Of a stretch of 64,000 nt of DNA, positions 51,701 to 59,833 are shown in pieces. The notes beneath the pieces were generated by a model that was not told the DNA's origin, made no database searches, and saw nothing but the letters and a program-made list of their open reading frames with translations. This DNA is from Sphingobacterium sp. lm-10 (GTDB taxonomy: Bacteria; Bacteroidota; Bacteroidia; Sphingobacteriales; Sphingobacteriaceae): NCBI RefSeq assembly GCF_023554555.1, contig NZ_JAMJWC010000001.1, forward strand, positions 1,736,001 through 1,800,000, in the 5' to 3' direction. Positions within the stretch are counted from its first letter, which is position 1. The number at the start of each line of letters is the position of its first letter. The translations under genes were made by a program, and so were the position numbers.

Positions 51701-53716
51701 CTCTGTAAGAGCTTGAGTTGCCGAACCTGCTGGTGTAATCGCTTCTATGATATCAGCAAAAAAGCCTATCACTGCTACACTGGATTTTCCGATAACACCC
51801 TGCCCATTTTCAATACTAAGAACAAGATTATCCCAGGCAATACCGATCCGTTCGCCTTGATTTACCAACTTACCAGCCGCAGTAGTAAACTCTTCGTCCA
51901 TCGCTCCAGCTGCGTTGCGCACTTTGTCCATGGAGTTTAAGAGGGCATCGTAACCATTAGTGGCTAACGCTCCAAGTACCGTTCTATCTCTAATTGCGCT
52001 AATACCAACCGCTGATAAAGCTTGATTGACCCCTGCTGCACCACCTTCTACTTTACTAAGTCCGCCAATGAAATCAGTTAATACGCCTGCTGCATCAGCG
52101 CGGAATCTGGCACCCAATTCAGCCTGAGTTCCCCCAACCAATTTTAATACGGTGGAGACTCCTTTCCCAGTACGAATCACTTTTTCCAAGATTCCGAGAG
52201 TACGGCCAATAGTGGATCCGACAAGCTCAGCTTCCACACCAACAGATTTAGTCGCAGTAGCGTAGGCCAGCACTTCTTGGCGACCGATCTTATAAACACC
52301 TGTGGATTGTGCAATCCGCGTTGCATTGGCTAATATCTCGGCTTCTGTGGCTGGAAAATTATTACCCAGGTTTACTATTTCATCCCCGAAGGCTTTTACA
52401 TTTTGTACTCCACCATCCACGAGGGTAAGCAAACGAGCGATCTGCGCACCGCCTTCTTCACCGCTGATATCGGAAGCAGTTTCAAGCTTGGCCAATGCCT
52501 CAGTAAATGCGAGAATGTTCGCGGATCCCTTAACACCTAATTGACCAGCAACAGTAGCATATTCTAAAAGCTTATCCGTGCTTACCGTTTTTAGCGATCT
52601 AGAAAGCTTGATGATATCATCGGAAAGGGATTGCAACTCCGCACCAGCTAGGCCGGTAGTCTTGCTTACGTCAAGTAAACCACTGTTAAAATCAATAACG
52701 GTTTGTTTATTAGCTTTAAAAAGCATAAACAAACCACCTAACACTGTAATCACTAACCCAATAGGCGTTAAAAGAAATCTGCCTATCTTCGATCCGAACT
52801 CAAGGATTATTTGACCTAATTCGGTTATAGAACTTCCTCCCCCTTCCGCTAATTCATGTATTGAAGTTCCTAACAATTGTAGTGCTCCATTGACAGATGA
52901 AAATATTGGTGAAATTTGGCTAAGAGCATCGCCATAATTACCGACATTACGCTGATGTAAACCTAGAGTAGCATCAATCTTCTTAATTCCACGATCGAGG
53001 TATTGGGTTTGTTTGGTTAGCTCTTCGGCTTTTCGACGGAGCTGTTCATACGCCACAGTATTACCCCTGCCCTGGCGTTCCAATTTGAACATCTCGGCCA
53101 GAAGATCTTTAGTTTCTTTACGAACATTGCCCAACGCCTTGTTAAGTTGGTAATATTCGCTACTTTCCTGAGCAAGTTGTTTTTTACGCCGAGCGGATGC
53201 CTTTTCATGTTGCGCTTGTTGACGCTCAGCATCTTTCAATACTTTCTGCGCATCGCGAAGAACCTTCTCGGCCTTGCGCTCTTCTTCAGTGGCTTTGCGA
53301 CGTTCCTCTGCCTGCTTTTTTAATGCTAGGTTGTACTCAAGCGAATCTTTCCGGGTTTTTTGAAGTTCGATGTTAGCTTGTTTCTGCGCTTGGGTCAACT
53401 GCTCGGTGGTAGATTTTTTTTCGGCAAGGATTGCCTTAGCCTCCTGCTCCAATTGCTTTAGAGTATTCAGCTCGCCAATTTCTTTGGATCTTTCCTCGCG
53501 AAGAACACGCAGTGAATTTACGGCTGCCTCTTGAGCTTCCTTCAAACTAACTTGCGCGCGACGGACATCCTCTATTCCTGCAGCAGCTTTCTTTGTATCA
53601 TCTGCTCCGCCGCCAGATCCTGCTTGAGACGAAACACCCGTATTCGACAAAAGCTCGCGTAATCTTCTGCGAGCTTCAGCATCATCAACAACTACCCTAT
53701 AACGTAAATCTGCCAT
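48755..53716 (-). CDS. Tail tape measure protein
   Basis: 1653 residues, the longest gene. The first ~250 residues are a coiled coil (QVSLKEAQEAAVNSLRVL, QAQHEKASARRKKQ-like). A hydrophobic stretch lies near 310-335 (FLLTPIGLVITVLGGLFMLF), and the middle matches phage tape measure proteins (SAIRDRTVLGALATNGYDAL, TTAAGKLVNQGERIGIAWDN). The rest is helical. Tape measure proteins set tail length and pass through the inner membrane during injection. Some coding sequence on the opposite strand is only a shadow. Confidence 0.9.
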   Translation of the reverse strand: MADLRYRVVVDDAEARRRLRELLSNTGVSSQAGSGGGADDTKKAAAGIEDVRRAQVSLKEAQEAAVNSLRVLREERSKEIGELNTLKQLEQEAKAILAEKKSTTEQLTQAQKQANIELQKTRKDSLEYNLALKKQAEERRKATEEERKAEKVLRDAQKVLKDAERQQAQHEKASARRKKQLAQESSEYYQLNKALGNVRKETKDLLAEMFKLERQGRGNTVAYEQLRRKAEELTKQTQYLDRGIKKIDATLGLHQRNVGNYGDALSQISPIFSSVNGALQLLGTSIHELAEGGGSSITELGQIILEFGSKIGRFLLTPIGLVITVLGGLFMLFKANKQTVIDFNSGLLDVSKTTGLAGAELQSLSDDIIKLSRSLKTVSTDKLLEYATVAGQLGVKGSANILAFTEALAKLETASDISGEEGGAQIARLLTLVDGGVQNVKAFGDEIVNLGNNFPATEAEILANATRIAQSTGVYKIGRQEVLAYATATKSVGVEAELVGSTIGRTLGILEKVIRTGKGVSTVLKLVGGTQAELGARFRADAAGVLTDFIGGLSKVEGGAAGVNQALSAVGISAIRDRTVLGALATNGYDALLNSMDKVRNAAGAMDEEFTTAAGKLVNQGERIGIAWDNLVLSIENGQGVIGKSSVAVIGFFADIIEAITPAGSATQALTEEYIKQRNEVAATEGKIKPLLERYDELKHSGHLNTKQQRELKDIIQQIAAVMPSAVSGWNSLGEALDINRSKVLGLTEAHRELLKEMNLSTTRELNQQFEQQAKMADRAFKILNNNKFDELGLERHRERFATVKKELLTTAEELRSIGNTLTSEQRDVLDRYGFFNAGIMDVELPARFKKVDNTVVGDVDEAARKKAEDAAKRAEEQRRQAFERHRALQLSIDAMNEQASRNAMSRDEQEVASIRDKYAKIKEEVRKFYNDPKNKDFKVDMGALQRSEDFEVSEATTRQGSVELAKSLDKQKTLVDEYNAYVEATSVEAADKRFAKELELIKSYRQRIVQERAKIGAAQMTASAFGMFGAPAALTLAQQEADKALKERGEAFDKEERQRGNQRLIEAVKLAETIGEAELRIRKKYTDAYAELGKDASEEQKENLKRAYLKDLEALVDNTPQFKEALENIEKSSEAMLGNAFRKGKEVILSMIDGLKEATDDQKMQLKKIFGDFFDEGAKNADLGKWDAISGAARDFQVLVEASLQFATNTGEALQSLTSMITASTNIARTLGDLFNSKQMLNISSKIGLFAPLLGVGNAISNFFNERRESNNQRVQEQVELANQRQLKSTEAVTRMLEAQLNLINEIYGDKRLEEYSKSLGDIASNYSNINKQLDGMYKMTGDAFTDNILERLNRGETAKEIENSFRKFDAEWYKARDILNKKSLDRQDRFSSLPSDIEDARKELITLKAAAALTGDAKTQELINQLESQIDLYERTANRLREENTGNAFSSILSNVKSIFLNSGEDAADAWSKGFDKIMEDYMMQKFSRDWLEEKLQVFYEQFDQLADSGGELTDKERDQLKQSWDDIQKEGEKRLQNLRDTLKLEAGDSSSSLKSESIGRQLTEATGNEIVGMYRAGYDIAKQQLNILHSQQATQVNLLAIAQNKLIALNAIQINTYNTASEALNIANNTASMLSELKAVNRNLGGKYAN

Positions 53717-53826
53717 CCTTCACCCGCTTTTGGTGGGCATTTCAAAGTTCCCGATAACCGGGCCGCGGGGCAAGCGAAGGGGGTTGACAACAGGCAGGGA
53801 GTCAACCACTAAACAAAGATGAAAAG

Positions 53827-54494
53827 CTATTTGTCCCTGCTCTCAAACATAGCAAACATGTCTATTACTTTTCCGTCTCCGCCAGCACGACCACCTTCCT
53901 TACTCTCATCATCGGAAGAAGACGGCATGCACAATGTGTAAAGCAAAAGATTTTGATAGGATGTCTCCCAAATTAGTTGGTGTTCAGACCAACCTTTGGT
54001 AGCTATGGCTGTGTTGATAACTGTTGCCCATGGGCTTCCCGATCCTGGGTATCGTTTAGATTCAGGCTTTTGGTCAAAGCCATAATGCCGAAAAAAGTTG
54101 TAAGGTCTAACCTCCGGTAGACTTCTGATATCGCTTCCGCAAGTTGCGGCATCGTCCATTGTTCGTTTAAGGCGTATAGCAAATTCTTGCTAGGCATCTC
54201 ACTCCCTTTACTCGCAGCAATACCAATTACTTTGATTAAGCTAGGCAAGTTAGTTTTAAGCAGTAGATTAATTTGATCCGATTGGATCATCCCTTCAACT
54301 TGCTCTCCACCCATCATATCGTTGAACTCCGCAGCAATCAATTGAACCTTTCCCAATGGCAGGCCGGATATTGAAAGCTCTTCCTTGCGATACAACCCTA
54401 AAAGGTCGCCGATAATTCCCCATTTTTGGAATCGTAGCTCACCAATTGAAGTAGGCTGATCCGTAAATGTATTTGCAATTTCTCTTTGTGTCAT
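53827..54494 (-). CDS. Tail assembly chaperone GT (made by -1 frameshift)
   Basis: A 222-residue fusion. The first 135 residues are those of the G protein, up to the Phe codons of the slippery site at 54090-54096. Then a -1 shift enters the second frame: RHYGFDQKPESKRYPG through to MFAMFESRDK. This matches the gpG/gpGT system of lambda-like tails, in which the T part recruits the tape measure and the tail tube. The tape measure gene follows at 53716. The tail-like C-terminus is acidic and serine-rich. Confidence 0.75.
54003..54494 (-). CDS. Tail assembly chaperone G
   Basis: 163 residues in the normal frame. Helical, without membrane segment (IGELRFQKWGIIGDLLGLY, LLKTNLPSLIKVIGIAASKG). It sits between the tail tube and the tape measure, the standard place for the G protein. 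It is also the N-terminal part of the GT fusion. The ratio of G to GT would be set by the slippery site. Confidence 0.75.
   Translation of the reverse strand: MTQREIANTFTDQPTSIGELRFQKWGIIGDLLGLYRKEELSISGLPLGKVQLIAAEFNDMMGGEQVEGMIQSDQINLLLKTNLPSLIKVIGIAASKGSEMPSKNLLYALNEQWTMPQLAEAISEVYRRLDLTTFFGIMALTKSLNLNDTQDREAHGQQLSTQP
54065..54096 (-). promoter_or_regulatory. Programmed -1 frameshift signal (slippery site and hairpin)
   Basis: The minus strand has T TTT TTC at 54090-54096, in the G frame after ACT. Eight bases further is a 6-bp hairpin (GGCTTT, loop GACCA, AAAGCC; 54065-54081). Slippery heptamer, spacer and stem are in the classic arrangement for -1 frameshifting. Confidence 0.8.
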
Positions 54495-54592
54495 TTTGTA
54501 AAGTGTTTCATTTTCAGGATAATAAAAAAATCCCTACCTGTTATCGCTATTGCGGCAAGGAGGGATTTCTCTTTACATCGGCTACTTAGCCA

Positions 54593-55132
54593 TTAAGCAA
54601 CCGCTACTTTCTCGTAGTACCAAGGCGCTACCGCATCGCCGTCAGCGTCGCTCACTGCTGTTGCTTCTGCCGTGAATCCTAATGAAAGGAATTCTGCACC
54701 AGTCTTTGTCAATGGATTTTCAATACGAGCCACAACAGCCCCATTCAAAATTACGAACACCATCTTATGGCCTAATCGTGGACGGGAGGTGACACGAACA
54801 GCAAGATTGACAACATTTGCGCTGTTGATTGGCGCTTCAAACTTATTGGTGGCCGTGGAATTTGCAATACCTTTAAAAAGTAAATCCGCAATCTTTGGAT
54901 CAAGGTTCAATGACTTACCCGTAACACTCGCGCCATCACCTTCTTCGCCGACAATTGCCCAAACACCATCTTTGTCCTCAACGCGAACTTTGGTAAGTGT
55001 CGCTTCTGGGACATTGAATGATACCGATCCATCCTCGATGTCGGTAAACTTTACCCAACCAGCGGCCGGTAAAGTTCCATTTGCACCAACTGGTGCAAAT
55101 TCAATAGATTCTACTCCTTTTACTGGAAACAT
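54593..55132 (-). CDS. Major tail tube protein
   Basis: 179 residues, beta-rich. It starts MFPVKGVESIEFAPVG and ends EFLSLGFTAEATAVSD, which resembles major tail proteins of siphophages. It lies just before the G gene on the minus strand. The spacer to G is 98 bases. No other clues are visible. Confidence 0.7.
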   Translation of the reverse strand: MFPVKGVESIEFAPVGANGTLPAAGWVKFTDIEDGSVSFNVPEATLTKVRVEDKDGVWAIVGEEGDGASVTGKSLNLDPKIADLLFKGIANSTATNKFEAPINSANVVNLAVRVTSRPRLGHKMVFVILNGAVVARIENPLTKTGAEFLSLGFTAEATAVSDADGDAVAPWYYEKVAVA

Positions 55133-55221
55133 ATTATTCTTTGTTAGAGACCAACGAGGTTGCCTCCTCGTGTAATTCTGTTAATTAACCGGCGAATGGT
55201 CGCCACCCTATAAATATGCTG

Positions 55222-55662
55222 CTAGGCTTGTAATTCCGTCCGTAGAAAAGTATACTCCACCTGAATATTGTATATCCACTGATTGCCGTGATTATCGACT
55301 TGCCCAGGATCACGAAGCTTCAGTGAAAAGTCAAAACCTTCGAACCCATCTAAAGCTGTAGCTGCTACCTTACCCAATTCGTGCAATCGTGGTATGTTAG
55401 GCTGTGTGTTATCTACCGCTGTCGGGTTGTCTCCGCGCTGGCCAGTAAGATTGGGCACATGGAAGTTGACATTCAATATGCCACCTTGAACTTGATCGGC
55501 ATCCCAAATGAGCGTGTTGATTACACAATCTTCTTTAGCGCTGTTCAACTTCCGCTGTAGAAGCCTGATTTCACCAGAAAGCATATCTGCAATGCCAGCG
55601 CTAAAAAGCACAAGCTTTACATCTTCCATTCCATCAACTGAACTTTTCAATTCACGCTTCAT
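55222..55662 (-). CDS. Tail completion-type protein
   Basis: 146 residues. In the head-tail gene order this is between the gp10-like gene and the tail tube, the place of the tail terminator or completion protein. GILNVNFHVPNLTGQRG and WIYNIQVEYTF are beta-like. Function is inferred from order. Confidence 0.55.
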   Translation of the reverse strand: MKRELKSSVDGMEDVKLVLFSAGIADMLSGEIRLLQRKLNSAKEDCVINTLIWDADQVQGGILNVNFHVPNLTGQRGDNPTAVDNTQPNIPRLHELGKVAATALDGFEGFDFSLKLRDPGQVDNHGNQWIYNIQVEYTFLRTELQA

Positions 55663-55665
55663 AGC

Positions 55666-56142
55666 CTATACATCAATTTCTCTAAACGCCTGGTCCAAAC
55701 TCTTTGCAACTTCTAAAAAAGCATCTTCGACAACTGATTTGCCGTGCGCATTTTGTACCCAACTTGCATATTCCATTCCTGAGACTAAAGTAATACCCCA
55801 TCCTGCCGAATCACCACTACTGCGTGATAGCTTTACCTCACGTAATGCCAATTCACGACCGGCATCAATGCCTGGTGTTTTATCGGTACCGTATGGTGAC
55901 AACTGAAAATCCTCATGAAGTATTAACCCATCACGATAAATAAGACCCCCTGTAGAAGATCTCAATTGGCCTGTTTGATCATCATATCCGCCATCCGGCC
56001 GCATCTTCGCACGCTGGATTTGTAATGCTCGGGCTAACACTCGCTTGAATGCATCTAGGGTATGGCGGTCCATCTCCTCTAACTGCTCGCGATACATCGC
56101 GTCCAATTCTGCAGGAGTCATGTCTAATTCCAATCTAAACAT
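55666..56142 (-). CDS. HK97 gp10-like head-tail joining protein
   Basis: 158 residues from the ATG at 56142; a longer reading to 56172 starts with an unlikely MCSVCVTAAV. An N-terminal helix (LDAMYREQLEEMDRHTLDAF) and a beta end (ALREVKLSRSSGDSAGWG and LVSGMEYASWVQNAHGKS) fit the HK97 gp10/tail-completion family. It connects head and tail. It starts 11 bases after the upstream gene's stop. Confidence 0.65.
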   Translation of the reverse strand: MFRLELDMTPAELDAMYREQLEEMDRHTLDAFKRVLARALQIQRAKMRPDGGYDDQTGQLRSSTGGLIYRDGLILHEDFQLSPYGTDKTPGIDAGRELALREVKLSRSSGDSAGWGITLVSGMEYASWVQNAHGKSVVEDAFLEVAKSLDQAFREIDV

Positions 56143-56153
56143 TACCGCCGCAG

Positions 56154-56438
56154 TTACACATACGCTACACAATGAAACTGCCCATGATGAAATAGTGCTA
56201 CCGTATCATTCCACACAATCACATTGCCTCTTTCATCGTACCCAGTGACCAGTTCACCAATGGAAAGATTTGGAGTTTCCTCCGGCATAGAAATTGTGTA
56301 CATCACATCAACCTCGTTCCCGTCTTTGACCTTCTTCATCCCACGACTACGTGAGTTAGGATAGAATCTACAAGGCAACGCTTGCTCGATCGTTTCACCT
56401 TGCCTGACTAACTTATCTGGATATTGATCTGGAAACAT
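56154..56438 (-). CDS. Head closure-type protein
   Basis: 94 residues from the ATG at 56438, two bases past the previous stop. Beta-rich (QGETIEQALPCRFYPN, LSIGELVTGYDERGNVIVW). Its place between the connector and gp10-like genes points to the head-tail stopper. No sequence motif confirms it. Confidence 0.5.
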   Translation of the reverse strand: MFPDQYPDKLVRQGETIEQALPCRFYPNSRSRGMKKVKDGNEVDVMYTISMPEETPNLSIGELVTGYDERGNVIVWNDTVALFHHGQFHCVAYV

Positions 56439-56440
56439 GG

Positions 56441-56770
56441 TTAATGCGTGTTTGACAGGTCTACAAAGCCAGAGTCCACCGGCGTGTCGAATATTCCCCA
56501 CTTAGCAAGAATCCGGCGACGCATATCGGTCAAGGCATCTGCATCTTGTTGGGTAATTTGGTAATCCAGTTCACGAACAGATTTAGGTAGCGTGATAAGA
56601 AAGTCAAGAAGTGCAGCGCGAGACAGATCCATAGATTTAGTCTGATTGTTGTTACTTGATTCACGTGGTGCGTCTGGCGCCAAACCGTGCTCTTCCAAAA
56701 TTAATGTGACCGTAGCATCTGGAAACTTATATCCCATTGATGCCTTCAAGACTTCCTTAACGCTTGCCAT
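56441..56770 (-). CDS. Head-tail connector protein (DUF6706-like)
   Basis: 109 residues, mainly helical: VKEVLKASMGYKFPDATVTL at the N-terminus and LTDMRRRILAKWGI near the end. This fits the small helical adaptor proteins (DUF6706-like) that sit on the portal. The portal gene itself is not in the window. It overlaps no neighbour. Confidence 0.55.
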   Translation of the reverse strand: MASVKEVLKASMGYKFPDATVTLILEEHGLAPDAPRESSNNNQTKSMDLSRAALLDFLITLPKSVRELDYQITQQDADALTDMRRRILAKWGIFDTPVDSGFVDLSNTH

Positions 56771-56773
56771 ATC

Positions 56774-57025
56774 TTAACCCTTTTTTACCAATCCACGTTT
56801 AACACAGCTAGCCAAACGGTCCTCATCGAAATGAGAAACATCATCGCCTTCCTTATACATTTTGCCGAAATTGTCTTTATCAGCAAACGGAGTGAGCACG
56901 GTGTATTTGGCTGCTTTGCCTTTTGACTTGCTTGCGTTTGTGGTTGCTGCTGCCTCATTTGCGCCTTGCGCATTAGATGCAGGAGCGTTTGCCTCCGCTC
57001 CTGCTTTTGTATTATCCTCTGCCAT
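56774..57025 (-). CDS. Small Ala-rich phage protein
   Basis: 83 residues: an N-terminal Ala/Asn/Gln-rich half (ANAPASNAQGANEAAATTN) and a C-terminal half (KYTVLTPFADKDNFGKMYKEG, DVSHFDEDRL). The second half may be a small beta fold that binds the capsid. It overlaps the capsid stop by one base. Function is unknown. Confidence 0.55.
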   Translation of the reverse strand: MAEDNTKAGAEANAPASNAQGANEAAATTNASKSKGKAAKYTVLTPFADKDNFGKMYKEGDDVSHFDEDRLASCVKRGLVKKG

Positions 57026-58113
57026 TATGCTTGAATAGTTTTAGTGTCCAACAAATAGATTTCATCGATGGCCGTAACCACCGGCACCACACGTGCCTGA
57101 GCGCGTGTCACCTCTTTCAACGATGGCGTGGTCTGGCGAAATTTGCTCACCAAGATGTACTCGTTGGCTTTGCTATATTCCACACCAGCTTGCTTATGGT
57201 TTTCCTCTGCCAATCGCGCGTAAACCAACTCGCCTACAGTATTTGTAGAAACAAACACCATAGCACCTGCCGCGAACGGTTTAATGGTAGTACGTTTTGC
57301 ATTCCTTTCAACCTTCACCGTACGGTCTACTTTGATGAATGTAAAGCCGTAACGTTTGCTGACTAGAGAATTTAACTGATCAAAATCGAGGTTTGGAATC
57401 TCTTTGTTGCCAGTACTATTCTGGTTAAAGGAATAATACTCTTTCGCTTGGTCAGTAGCAGCAATAGCATTGATTGTCGGCGTATCCGTGTAAACCGATA
57501 TGATGGTATTACCATCTTCAGTTGCTTTGTCCACAATTTTCTGAAAATCGTCAAACGGCTTCGCATTCGCTTTGTCGGTATAAACCGCTTCTACACCAAA
57601 TTTATGATCAACCTTGTACTTGTAGTTACAACGTACACCTACACCAACATTTTCAGGATCATCAACTACGGTGATACCGGTAGAAAACCCTTGCAAGAAG
57701 ATGGCTTCGTTACGCTCGTAAATTGCACCGATAGCACGCGGAGTATCAGCAAATAGCTTCGCAATCACCTGTCCGTTCGTCGCTCCATTTGCAATCAATG
57801 TGTCAAGCTGCGTAAGCTCAGTCTCATTCAAGGCAAGCTCAATACCCATTTTAGGAATATCGCCGCTCGCTTGCGAAATTTGATCGCGCGACTTAAGCGG
57901 TAATTCCGAATCCATGGCCACCACATCTGCAGCAACTAAGCTAAAGGATGCTGATAGGCTTTCCCACTTCCCTGTAACAGAGAATAGCGGACGCAACATC
58001 GTCGTATGCAAGTAAGCCAATGGCCGCTTGGTATCGTTTAATGTTTCGACCGTACGCACAATAATTCCCGGAAAGAACTTTTGTACCCACTGAATAAATA
58101 ATGATTTTTCCAT
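57025..58113 (-). CDS. Major capsid protein
   Basis: 362 residues with typical capsid texture: GIVRTVETLND-like start, long mixed middle and RPLFSVTGKWESLSASFSL. It follows the scaffold and decoration-like genes on the minus strand. The position and size are those of a P22/lambda-like coat protein. No cleavage site is evident, in agreement with the absent protease. Confidence 0.75.
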   Translation of the reverse strand: MEKSLFIQWVQKFFPGIIVRTVETLNDTKRPLAYLHTTMLRPLFSVTGKWESLSASFSLVAADVVAMDSELPLKSRDQISQASGDIPKMGIELALNETELTQLDTLIANGATNGQVIAKLFADTPRAIGAIYERNEAIFLQGFSTGITVVDDPENVGVGVRCNYKYKVDHKFGVEAVYTDKANAKPFDDFQKIVDKATEDGNTIISVYTDTPTINAIAATDQAKEYYSFNQNSTGNKEIPNLDFDQLNSLVSKRYGFTFIKVDRTVKVERNAKRTTIKPFAAGAMVFVSTNTVGELVYARLAEENHKQAGVEYSKANEYILVSKFRQTTPSLKEVTRAQARVVPVVTAIDEIYLLDTKTIQA

Positions 58114-58119
58114 AAGTTC

Positions 58120-58518
58120 TTAGTCCTCTTTGAAAATGATTAATGGTCCTAATGCTTCCATCGCTTCCGCTGTTGGTTCAATTACACACGCTTTGTGGTT
58201 TACTGTACCGCGGATTAACAAACCTGCAGCAGCCTTCGATGTCAGTACAGTATTAATTTGCACATGTGCATACTCGTAGCCATCAGGCAAAGTCTCATAT
58301 GCATCACCTGCCGCATTCACAGGCATAGGCTTAAAGATTTTCTTCGTAGCCGTATCTGTGATGATCACGTGACCTGCGTTGACGACCTTCGGAGCGAAGC
58401 CCGTGACATCAAGAGCACGACCACCACGAACAGATTCCAGGTTTTTAGTGACAATCACCGTATCCTTGGAAGCATCGACGATGGTACCGTCGTTGTCTAA
58501 ATTTATAGTTGTTCCCAT
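58120..58518 (-). CDS. Capsid decoration-like protein
   Basis: 132 residues, beta-rich, with NGHVIITDTATKKIFKP-type segments and GYEYAHVQINTVLTSK. Between scaffold and capsid, as for a lambda gpD-like decoration protein or head fibre. Six bases separate it from the capsid gene. Confidence 0.55.
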   Translation of the reverse strand: MGTTINLDNDGTIVDASKDTVIVTKNLESVRGGRALDVTGFAPKVVNAGHVIITDTATKKIFKPMPVNAAGDAYETLPDGYEYAHVQINTVLTSKAAAGLLIRGTVNHKACVIEPTAEAMEALGPLIIFKED

Positions 58519-58527
58519 TTGATTAAT

Positions 58528-59175
58528 TTATAATCCTATTTCTCCCATTACCGAATCCAACTCTTCCTTAGTTGCTTCAGTTATTTTGCCGTCTTGACCG
58601 ACACCACGAAACGGAGCATCATTCCCTAATTTACTCTCAGCTACGGTCTGGGTATGAGTGGTGTAGTCTGTTTCCACTTCGCCCAGGTATTCCTGAAACG
58701 CAGCATCATCAGCGAATGACATACGTGAGAAATCACGAAGCACTTTGCCAGAATACGCTTCGTCAGCACCATTCAGCTTTCCAAGAATCGCTGAACGACG
58801 ATCACCTACGACCTTTTCACCTTTCAAAGCCTGCACTGTGTCTTGTAATGCCTTATTACCATCTACCAAAGCCTTCGCCCATGAGGGCATCTCTTCAGTT
58901 GTGGTGGTCTTGGCTGGATCTACTGGTGCTGGATCGTCGGCCGGCTTTTTCAACTTATCCAATTCAGCTTGTTTAGTGCGGTAACGGTCGTCATCTTTAG
59001 CGATCTCTGTAAACGCATAAGCTTCATTGAAAGCATCCATTTTAGCTTCCAGTTCCTCTTCCGTTGTGACCTTGTCTTTTACCTTTTCAATGATCGCATT
59101 TACACGAGCATCTGAGAGTTGAGCGCCTCCAAACTTGCTTTGAAGTAATGCTCTAATTAGTTTTTTGAAGTCCAT
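58528..59175 (-). CDS. Scaffold-type protein
   Basis: 215 residues, helical and charged, with coiled-coil parts (KDKVTTEEELEAKMDAFNEA, RTKQAELDKLKK) and a Pro-rich break near residue 90. Scaffold proteins precede the capsid gene in this order. It is the first gene of the late arm as seen here. The portal and terminase that should lie further upstream are absent. Confidence 0.65.
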   Translation of the reverse strand: MDFKKLIRALLQSKFGGAQLSDARVNAIIEKVKDKVTTEEELEAKMDAFNEAYAFTEIAKDDDRYRTKQAELDKLKKPADDPAPVDPAKTTTTEEMPSWAKALVDGNKALQDTVQALKGEKVVGDRRSAILGKLNGADEAYSGKVLRDFSRMSFADDAAFQEYLGEVETDYTTHTQTVAESKLGNDAPFRGVGQDGKITEATKEELDSVMGEIGL

Positions 59176-59379
59176 TTCTAAATGTTTAGTTATAACCGCA
59201 TAGAGCTGCGCTGCTCATACGTGTACGCCTAGTACAAAAGTATGGAGGGGTTGTGGTGGGTTAAAGTGTTAGGGGTTGACTGTGTGGGTTGTGTCAACTG
59301 TTTAAATATTTTAAAACTGACTTAAACAATAATTGCAAATACGAGTTTTGGTATTATTGTATACTAAACAAAATATAGA

Positions 59380-59610
59380 ATGCCTAAGACAAAAAGTGCT
59401 ATCAGAGTAAAAGACATTCATGGTGCTACTAATATTATCTACACAGATTCAATAGTTTCGTACAGAGAACGAAGCGAAGAGAAAGGGAATGTGAATGGCA
59501 CACACATTGAACTTATCAGCGGAAAATCTATCGAAGCTATGATCAGACTTGATATGTTAATCGATTTGATCAAAAAATCAAAAACCAATTCAGAAATATC
59601 AGAGGTGTAA
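59380..59610 (+). CDS. Hypothetical small protein
   Basis: 76 residues. SAIRVKDIHGATNIIYTDSI and GTHIELISGKSIEAMI suggest a small beta-strand protein. There is no known family. It has a free-standing position next to the prophage end, with a hairpin at 59631 behind it. Confidence 0.5.
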   Translation: MPKTKSAIRVKDIHGATNIIYTDSIVSYRERSEEKGNVNGTHIELISGKSIEAMIRLDMLIDLIKKSKTNSEISEV

Positions 59611-59630
59611 TCAATAAGCCTCGGCCAAGG

Positions 59631-59656
59631 AGAGCCCTTCAGATAACAGGGCTCTA
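59631..59656 (+). terminator. Hairpin after the small gene
   Basis: Perfect 8-base arms AGAGCCCT and AGGGCTCT around a 10-base loop, without a strong T-run. Weak terminator or other hairpin. Confidence 0.45.
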
Positions 59657-59833
59657 CATCAACGTTAATTGCATTTACCCTATTCCTTGATTAGCGGTAA
59701 ATACCTTACCAAGCCGTAAGCTATCATCTTTGTCTAAAAGCGGTATTATGCAATAAACAGCGATTTATAATACGGTTTTCCGTAAAAAAGATACCCGCTG
59801 GATATATACGTTTGTGTTAAAAAACAACACGTT

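Larger units (their letters stand above)
30300..59175. mobile_element. Defective siphovirus-type prophage with cargo genes
   Basis: A plus-strand early arm (30.3-34.2 kb) and a minus-strand late arm (41.4-59.2 kb) converge on a cargo region (34.3-41.4 kb). Late order on the minus strand is scaffold, decoration-like, capsid, connectors, tail tube, G/GT, tape measure, tail tip, hub, fibre, amidase, holin-like and spanin. Terminase, portal, protease, integrase and repressor are not visible. I could not find attachment repeats. The right boundary is drawn at the end of the scaffold gene and the left at the early promoter. The actual boundaries could be wider. Confidence 0.8.

Noticed and set aside
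48755..53716. Many open frames on the plus strand opposite the tape measure gene
   Set aside because: They have shadow composition, no starts or neighbours that fit, and lie within a clear long coding gene.
53782..53807. Hairpin GGTTGAC/GTCAACC near the tape measure start as a regulatory site
   Set aside because: Seven-base arms in a tight spacer, with no further evidence, are likely to be chance or a minor RNA feature.
59176..59379. Portal or terminase genes upstream of the scaffold gene
   Set aside because: The stretch has no long frame on either strand and then meets unrelated plus-strand genes.
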